The position numbers were made by a program, and so were the translations under genes. A stretch of DNA of 64,000 nucleotides, taken from the NCBI GenBank assembly GCA_049999765.1, contig JBNGIQ010009180.1:1-64000 (forward strand), in the 5' to 3' direction. This DNA is from Phaeoceros laevis. Taxonomy: Eukaryota > Anthocerotophyta > Anthocerotopsida > Notothyladales. How positions within the stretch are numbered: position 1 is the stretch's first letter; each line of letters begins with the position of its first letter. Below the pieces are notes generated by a model. The model had not been told where the DNA came from. It did no database searches and saw only the letters and a program-made list of their open reading frames with translations. Shown here in pieces: positions 56,461 through 64,000 of this stretch.

Positions 56461-57560
56461 GGTAGCCACAACAATACAAAAGCAAATACTGAAGGTAGTA
56501 AAGAGAAATCGTTCCAGGAAAAGGAGGAAGTTACAGCCCAGTGTAGCAGCACCACCATGGTGCACACCGAAGTGCAAAGAGCTAAAACGGAAAATCCAGC
56601 AATGCCTTGATCAGAACGAGAATGATACAGCAGCCTACAAGCACTTGAAGAAGCATCACAAAATACTTTGTCGGGCAAAGAAAAGATCATTTGCTTTATA
56701 GATTTCAAGAAGGCATTTGACAGAGTACCAAGGGTCATGTTGTAGGATACCCTAGAACAGATGCAAGTGCCGCCAGGACTAATATGAGCAGTACAAGTAG
56801 CTTACCAAGCTGCGAGTGCTGGGAGGACACAAGTTGATGACAACTCTGACTGACAGGGAGCTAATCACACTTGTCACTACTTTGGATTTCCTGCAGTCCA
56901 CGGGCCCCCCGGAGAATGAAGCTCAGGAGCAGAATCATGAATACAATGAGCGCAGATTGGAACGGCTCAGTGAGGCGCGGCGTCACCTCGAAAACCAACA
57001 AGTCAGCAGTGGCGAGAGTGGTGTTGGCGTCTGCAGAAAATAAGGAGGCATTGCAGTGTGTTTCAAGAAAGGAAACGCATCTGAAGAGCGTGCGCGACCT
57101 GGAGACACTAAGTGCCGGGAGGGGAAGTAATGAAATCGGGGTGTTGCATTGGATGACACGTGTAGGATTTTGCTGCATGGTAGGAACTTAAAGTGAATGT
57201 TTAGCACCTGCGGCAAGTAGAGTGGTTTGTCGTATTGGTCTCTAGGTGGGAGGTAGTTTACCTCCCCGCTAGTGGCAAAGGTAGTGAAAAGGAAATGTGT
57301 AAAAGAAATTTGTTGTATACAAGAGGAGACCTTCCAAGAGACCAGACGACTTGCCACATGTGTGGAAGAGACGAAATCGACGATGAAGAACACTTGGTTT
57401 CCACTGCCTAGCGATAGAGGACATCCGGCAAAGACATACCCAGGTATTTGAAGACATTACTGGATTTCAAGAGTTCTTCAACTGCCGAACCGCAAGGAAC
57501 TTGGAGCATTCATTCATGAGGCTAGTAGACGAGTTGATGAGTTGAAGAAAACACAGTAAG
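56461..57560 (+). mobile_element. Decayed LINE-like retrotransposon fragment
   Basis: Plus-strand frames carry pieces of a non-LTR element in order. First is a pre-RT helix (AAYKHLKKHHKILCRAKKRS), then an RT palm start (FIDFKKAFDRVPR) interrupted by stops, and near 57355-57400 a zinc-knuckle-like end (CHMCGRDEIDDEEHLV). Several stop codons and frame changes, and the loss of most of the RT, show it is inactive. It differs from the LINE at 21378-23840 in orientation and sequence. Confidence 0.6.
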
Positions 57561-57581
57561 GGAGCAGGAATGGTAACTTTG

Positions 57582-57679
57582 GCTAGAGTTGTGCAGGTAG
57601 ATAGACAGAGTAGACTAAACCTAGACTAACGCTAGAGTTGTGCAAGTAGATAGACAGAGTAGACTAAACCTAGACTAAA
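57582..57679. repeat. 49-bp tandem duplication
   Basis: Two adjacent copies beginning GCTAGAGTTGTGCA (57582 and 57631) differ at about two bases, just after the LINE fragment. They may be a duplicated 3' end. Confidence 0.85.
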
Positions 57680-59064
57680 GTAGTACAGACTTATCAAACT
57701 AACATAGCTTAACCACCATAGATGATAGCTAGGTAGCTCGCTACTTGGCATGTCACAGAAATAGTGGCCTGCTCGATGCCCTTGTGGAGTTGGTGTAGCG
57801 CGGCTCTTTACTACTACTACATGGGACAATACACTTGAAAGTTTATGGAGCACATTTTTCCTGCAGTCCTCTTTCTAAAGATGCTCACATGTTTTGCTCA
57901 AGGCTGTGTAACAATATAACTTATTCTAATATGACAAATAATAAAATGGTAGATAGCATCATTTGGTTCCTCGAGACAATGCTTTGAATCTTTAAAGGGA
58001 TACCAAGTTACTACCAACCCTACCATAACTTAAATTAGACGGAGGAATAAAAAAATCATAAATTCCACACATTGGAGGCTCGGCTCTAATGAATAAAAAA
58101 AAGAACTATACAAGAGGAGATGTGGCCCTTCTAAATGCTGTCACAAAGAACGATACACGACTATGAGCCTTCATGGGGTACTGTTTGCTAGTTTCACCCA
58201 AAACTAGCGGCAGGGATGTGCCCGTCCTTCTGAACTTCCTTAGTGCGGTCCATAACAGGAGATACTAACAGTTAGATTGCCAGCCTTCCCGTTAGGCACG
58301 TACATAGAGGGTCGAGCCCGTGATCAAACACCTCTCGTTCCCTTTTCGGAGTTCGGTTGCGCGGTATCTTAGGTCATGCTTGGAGGGAAGAGGGATCGGC
58401 TTTCTTCGGGGGACCTTCGGATCTGATCAGCGACACTTGCAGGATCGAGCTCAGCGATGAGCTGGGCCCATGGGTACTTCAGAGTTGAGATTTGGTGGCG
58501 GTGTCCCTGAGGTTAGTTTGCTGTGCATGAGCGGGATGGTGCGCCGCGGCGCCACTGTTTTTGCACACCTGGCCGCAGCCAAGATCTACTTTTTTGTGTG
58601 CTGTTTGAGTTCTGTTTTCCTGCTCTCTTCTTTGGAACCTCGGCTGCGATCTCTAAGGCTGGGGTTTGTACTTCTTAGAGGCGTGTTGTCAGAACCTCTA
58701 AGCTGGCATGGTTGGGAGAAAAGATAGGTCTGTCCTCTTTCCTGCCGCGCTGAATGTATTTGATATGTAGCATGCTGGTGCCGTAGCGGCTCCTGCATGT
58801 TGGTGTGTTGCTTGCAGCAGACGGTTACTGTGGGCACTGCATGCGTTGAGCGTATTTTCACTGGCTTTTTGCTTGTTCCGAGTTCTTGGTAGCTCGGCTT
58901 GGGCTAACCTGAGGAAGAAAGTGTGTGGCGCAATCATAACAGTTTTCTGGTGTAAGCAGGTGGATCACGAGGCACAACAAGGCGGCAAGGGCTTTCAGAG
59001 CGTAGTGGTGGAGGAAGAGTTGAGGGAGCACGTTCAGTGGAGTCAGCCACAACCACCGCAGAGG
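57680..59064. other. 5' flank and probable 5' UTR of the SPOC gene
   Basis: About 1.4 kb. The frame of the SPOC gene is open from 58846 but lacks an ATG before 59065. A GTAAGCAG acceptor at about 58960 suggests that a 5' UTR intron ends there. Nothing else is recognised. Confidence 0.4.
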
Positions 59065-62000
59065 ATGTCTCTATATCCGTGGTTTGTTCCGTTTGAATCA
59101 GCAAATGATCCTTTTGAATTCGAGGATACGTTGCCTCCGTACAATTTTGCTCCGAACCCTCTTTTTGGATATGAAACAAAGAGCCCGTATGCAAACGAAG
59201 CTCCGTTTGGTGCTGAAGTAAGCATCCCTCATGTTGTTGGGGAAAAAGTTCCGTTGAAGAAGTTGGAGGCAATCTCCCGAACGAAGCAACGTCAGCGGCC
59301 GGAGCAGGTGGGGGCCTTAGTGTCTCCCGCGGATAACATCTCTTTGAAACAGCTTGTTGGGTTCCATGATGCCAAGCAACGGCAGAAACAAGAAATCGAT
59401 AACAAGGTGGTGATGCTTGAGACTCCTTCGCCGAAAACCGCTGCTTCGCCCCCGGTTGAGGCTACGAGACTCAAACTCCGTGAATCGTTGACATCTGCCT
59501 TGCAAATTGTAGACAGTTCTCAAATCGGGAGTGCAGATTTGGATACGAAAGTGGACGGTGGTTCGGATGCCAACGCTCAGTCCAACGAGCCCAAGAGCGT
59601 GAAACAGCCTGAGAAGGGAGACGTAGATATGGTAGGCTTTGATGAAGCAGCTAGGCAAGTTGGTGCTGATGCCGAACAGCCTGAGGTTGCAGGAGCCATC
59701 GGAGAGGATGGTGGCAAGGATATGAGTGGTGTAGATGACGAGGTTAAAATTGAAATAGACCTGTCGGCAGCGGATTCTGCTGACCCTGCTTCCAAGGGGT
59801 CCGATGTGGAGATCAAGGATAACCATAGTGAGAACATCATGGCTGAAGTTGAGCTTCTTCAACAGCGTGTGGTGGAACAGGCTAGAAAAGTGGCTGTCAG
59901 CATAGAATCCCAGCTGTTCATACTCTTTGGAGGCGTCAACAAGAAGTACAGGGAAAAGGCTCGGTCTCTTCTATTCAATTTGAAGGATAAGAGTAATCCC
60001 GAGCTGCGTGCCCGTGTATTTTCTGGGGAAATAACTCCGGAGGCATTGTGCAGTATGACGGCTGAAGATTTGGCCTCCAAGGAGCTTTCTGAGTGGAGGA
60101 CAGCTAAGGCAGAGGAGCTGTCACACGCTGTTGTCCTAACAGATGCAGATGTAGATCCCCGGTTCATCGTAAAAAAAACACATAAGGGTGAGTTCCAGGT
60201 TGAAGTTGAGAAGGACGTGATGGATGTTCTTCCAGCTCCTGAGGTTACTGCCAGTCGTTCAAGTCAGAGCAAAACTGTGAGTAAGGAGGCCAGTGAGCTT
60301 ATTAAAGAAGCAGAAGGCCAGCCCCAGCAGCAGGAACAGCTAGAACCAGAAGATTCTGAGTTTGACATTCTACAGCAACAGCATCCACAGCTGCAACAGG
60401 AGAATATTGTGGGGACGGAGGCTGGTACTCCAGTTACAGACGGTGATGTAACTAAAGAAGACAAGGACACTGAAATGGTGGATGCAGATTCAACTCCTGA
60501 AGTGGCCCTTGATCCAAATTTGCCAGCGATTCCATCAATGGATGATTTTCAGGAATCCCGAGATGCATCTAGAGATCCTGATGTGGAAGAAAAGGCAGTG
60601 GAGACAACAGCCAAAGAAGAGGTTGATAAGGTTGTCCCTCCTGCCCAACCGGAGCTTGTGTGGCAGGGGAACTTGCAGACGAATACTTCAAAACTGACAC
60701 CAATTAGAGTCTTCTTCAGAAGGTAGTTCGCACTTTTGGTTCTGTGGTTGGTCCTGCTTTCCTCTCCAAATGTCACTAGGCCATTGACAGCTCAAACTCT
60801 TCTGCTGTTGTGGTTTGTCAGTGGGGAGAAAGCGGACCTGAATGATTGGTCCAAACTGATTGAGGTCAAAGGAAGGGTGAGGCTTGGTGCTTTAACAAAG
60901 TTTCTCCAAGAACTGCAAAGCTCTCGGTCCCGCTCTGTCATGGTGAGCACTTTTGGCAATATTCCTTTGAAGGGTTTTTTGACTTTGGCAGGATTGGTAT
61001 ACTGAAGCACTGTTTTTACAGGTTCTTTCAATTTGCAAGCAAGAGGAACAAGACGGGGGATCTTCTGCATCCAACCTGCTGACTGAGGTAGGTCTTTCTT
61101 TCCGTAATCATGTGCTGAGGAATACTTACTAAGGAACCGGGGGAGGTGGTCCTAATGGTGCGGTAATGTGCCTGGCACATAGAACTTAATATCCAGAGTG
61201 ACTGAAAGAGTTAGCAGGAGTGTGTCCAAATAACACACTCTACATTGCATCTGCAGGTTGCAGAACAGTATCGAACAGGAGAGAGGGTAGGATATGCAGA
61301 GCCTTCGCCTGGCTTTGAGTTATATCTGCTCCCTCCTGGAAATGATACCACTAAGCTTTTGGCTGAGCATGGGCATCCTCAGAACAGTAGTGACGTCATC
61401 GGTGAGGGGGAAGAGTTGCTCATGGGTGTTGTTGTGTGGCGCAAAAACCAGACGCAGTCCAGTGTGCCGAGTAGACCTAACCAGAATAAGAGAGCTGGGG
61501 TTTCAGGGAAGTCTTCCGTGTCTCCTAGTCCATCCGAGGCTCCGAAGTCGGGACTGACATCTTCCAGAAAAGGTTCTGCTTCATCTGCGGCTCATGTACC
61601 CCATGGAATATCAATGCAAAAGCATATTGAAAGTGATTCCATCACAAGAACTCCTGTTAGAGACTCCTTTCGGCACTCACCGTCTGTCACGAATTCTGTA
61701 AATTATCAGCAGCCTGTAGCTCCCCTTGCAGGAGTCAAAGGTGCCGAGGAAAGATCTGCAGGGGTGAGCAAAGAGAGCTCCTTGGCGTCACGTCAACAGA
61801 CCAGTTTGCCCTCTCGGAGGGCGAATCATGATAACGATCTTGCAGATGTTCCTCCAGGCTTCTTTCCAGGACCTTCACCATTCCCGTTTGCTCCTGATGC
61901 TGCAAGCAGAGGTCAATCAGGGTCGAGCACGGGAGCTGCACTTACTTCTGCTGTTCCTTCTCCATTACCGAAACTCTCTTCGCATGCAGATCCGCGAGTT

Positions 62001-63524
62001 GGTTCGCAGCTTGTGACTGCAAAGAAAGATGATGAGATGGTGGAGGCTCCTCCTGGGTTTTGGCCCAGGGGTCCTCAAGCGTTGAGGCCGTCTTCCCCAA
62101 CGGACGAAGATGATCTTCCGGAGTTTGATTTTGGCAGCGGAAGCAGTCAACGGGGGATGCTAGGAACGGGTCAGCAGGTGGTACCTGGAATAGCTGAACT
62201 TGCGCATAAGAACTCTATGAATTCTGAATCAGCTCCAAATCAGTTCGGTGTTGAAGTGCCTAAAGAGCAGTCATTGCTCAACTCTGGCGTACCGGTATAT
62301 CCTCACCCTTCTGCCACTTCTCGATTCTACACTGACATGCACAACGCTCGGGACTATACCGCTCCCTCTCCTGCTGCTGGTGGTGCTTACAACATGCAGC
62401 AGACACCTTCTGCAGGAGCTGCTTCTGTTTACTCACAGCAGGGAGTTGGCCCTAATATGGATCAGCGTTTTCTTGGGAATCAGCAGCAGCCCTCTGTCAA
62501 CCTTTCTTCTCTACCTTTGGCACAGGATCTTGCTTATATGAATGCTCCGGGTCGGCGGGATTATCCAGGTGAAGCTCTATCTCGTCAAGGGCAAATGGAA
62601 ACTACAGAGTCCCTCATGGCAAGGGCTGGCACCCATCTTCCCAACGTGGGAGGCCAGTCTTTTGGGGTTCCAGATGCAACAGCTTTGCAGTATGCAGCTA
62701 GGGGAGGTTTGCTAAACCAGCAGATGAGGACTGGTGGTCTTCCTGAATGGAGGCCTCAGGTGGCAGCAGGACCAACGACTTTCCAGGCTCCTAGACCAGC
62801 ACTGTCCATGATTAGCAGCACTACCCCTGGAGTGTTTGCAGCTCAACAACAGCAAAGGTTTTCTGCTGTTGTCCAAGGACGTTCTGCAATGCCTGGTGAT
62901 CCCACATGGGCTAGAGGACCTCCTCAGCAGTTGCTTCCTGATGCTGCTGCTGCTTCTAGAGCAGTGCAGGGATCGGCACCTGCAGTAGGAGCTGCTGGTG
63001 CACAAGTGGGTGCAGGAGCTGCTGGTATGGCAAAGTGGCAACATCCTAATCAATTCCAGAGGACAATTTATGCAACCAGGAAGCCCGTGGAGATAAAGGA
63101 CACTGCTGCAGCTCTTAGACAGAGGGAGATCCTGAATGCAAGGGATGCCTACCCTGGCAGGTCCGGAGATCCTTACAGTGCAAATTCCACGAGGAGTAGA
63201 GACCCCAGAAAGCACAGAAGGGACCGAAGCAGGAGCAGAGACAGGGGCAGGGGGCGAAGCCGTAGTCGAAGCAGAGACCGCGGCCGCAGTAGGAGTAAAG
63301 ATCGGCATCGTCCAAAGGACAAGGACAAGGACAGTGGGCGAGGAAGGGACAGGGAAAGAGACAGATCTAGGGACAGGTCAAGGGGCAGATCGCGGAGCCG
63401 AAGTCGGGGCAGAAGCAGGGAAAGGAGTAGGGAGAGGAGTAAGGAGAAAAGCACTGAAAGAAACAGGGAACGAAGTAGAGAAAGGGAGAGGGATCGCAGT
63501 CCAAGTCCGAAGACCAGCAAATAG
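59065..63524 (+). CDS. TFIIS-central and SPOC domain transcription protein with RS tail
   Basis: Four exons (59065-60722, 60822-60942, 61022-61087 and 61257-63524) join in phase to about 1,370 residues. A TFIIS central-like domain lies at about 265-390 (NKKYREKARSLLFNLKDK, then CSMTAEDLASKELSEWR and KKTHKGEFQVEVE). A SPOC domain follows at about 530-680 (ELVWQGNL, SGEKADLNDWSKLIEVKGR, RVGYAEPSPGFELYLLP, GVVVWRKN). The rest is a long proline- and glutamine-rich region with two short repeats (ADVPPGFFPGP, EAPPGFWP), and a basic tail of RS, RD and RE dipeptides at about 1260-1370. The pair TFIIS-M plus SPOC defines the Bye1/PHF3/DIDO-like group, including Arabidopsis At5g11430, whose SPOC domain can read phosphorylated Pol II CTD. 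ATG 59065 is the first in frame. The RS tail suggests a link to splicing. Confidence 0.9.
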
Positions 63525-64000
63525 GTAGCTTAAGCTTCAGCTTGTATATTATCGCTAGGCTCCGTTGCTTTGACTTTGGAGGCCCTTCACCTAATGAGGT
63601 GGTGTCCTAGTCATGTTGGTGGGCACATGCGGGTGCATATTTTTCACAGTTATGTTGAGCAAGTTACCACCCTAGGTTGACTCTCCAGCAGAAACGGTCA
63701 TAGGCTTGTGCTCGCCAAAGTTGCTTCAGATCCCAGAAGAGAAGACTCGCCAATGTCGGTAGAACTTATTTGTCAATTATATTGCACCAACAGAGTTGCA
63801 AGCCATATTTCTTGCGTGTCATGTGTTGACATCTGTGTGACTTTGGTCCTTTTACGGCAGCTTGTGTTGTGCTCGGCGGTAAAGCAGATGTGGTTTATTA
63901 CTATCCCTTCCAGCCCGAACAGGCATGACATGATGGCACGGACTCGCTAATTATGCATTTTAGTTATTTTAAGTGAAAGGTTTACTGGCATCTATACTCG
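63525..64000. other. 3' flank of the SPOC gene
   Basis: About 475 bp to the window edge, probably mostly 3' UTR. A frame of 80 codons at 63708-63950 shows no similarity I recognise. Confidence 0.4.

Overview
This window is nuclear DNA of a land plant. Its genes have short GT-AG introns (mostly 60 to 250 bp), chloroplast-type proteins and plant-specific families: DET2 5-alpha-reductase, a PHO1 exporter, IAR1 and EMB2654. The PPR proteins at the left edge are of the plant-combinatorial PLS style that is greatly expanded in lycophytes, ferns and mosses. I infer a seed-free land plant, probably a fern or lycophyte with compact genes, but the sequence alone does not fix the species.

Layout, left to right. 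1-445: frameshifted PPR pseudogene (-), then a duplicated hairpin. 1091-3913: long PLS-type PPR protein (+). 4353-5457: VTI1 SNARE (-). 6214-7865: BTB/POZ protein (+). 8443-12270: MLH1 (-), 16 exons. 12919-16844: PHO1-type SPX-EXS protein (-). 17340-21000: AT-rich, repeat-filled island with two assembly gaps and an intact four-exon ULP1-type protease (+). 21378-23840: 5'-truncated LINE with RT and RNase H (-). 24160-24936: intronless DET2 (+). 25729-26178: small secreted Cys-rich protein (-). 26701-31571: thylakoid-type rhodanese-like protein like Arabidopsis At3g59780 (-), expanded by about twenty 63-bp repeats. 32108-35766: EMB2654 PPR protein (+). 36761-38140: IAR1 ZIP zinc transporter (+). 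39435-43907: UBP14/USP5 deubiquitinase (-), 20 exons. 45998-48012: MAF1 (+). 50013-50915: DNAJC25-like ER J-protein (+). 51726-54748: HSP101/ClpB (-) with an upstream heat-shock-element array. 55460-55788: small element with piggyBac-type ends. 56461-57560: decayed second LINE. 59065-63524: TFIIS-M/SPOC protein with an RS tail (+).

The genes do not form one pathway. They are ordinary housekeeping loci: mismatch repair, vesicle fusion, phosphate and zinc transport, brassinosteroid synthesis, ubiquitin recycling, Pol III repression, chaperones and plastid RNA processing. The rhodanese-like gene and EMB2654 are head to head, about 536 bp apart, and both products are expected in chloroplasts. For most multi-exon genes I joined exons by reading splice sites and checking phase. 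Reconstructed lengths are close to the Arabidopsis proteins: VTI1 220, MLH1 739, UBP14 816 and MAF1 226 residues.

The less ordinary content is the 63-bp coding minisatellite, the AT-rich ULP1 island, the piggyBac-like ends, a long foldback at 45150-45650, the 10-bp-phased GAA array upstream of HSP101, and an assembly signature: both 10-N gaps are flanked by identical 47-bp sequences. I found no convincing new multi-gene system.
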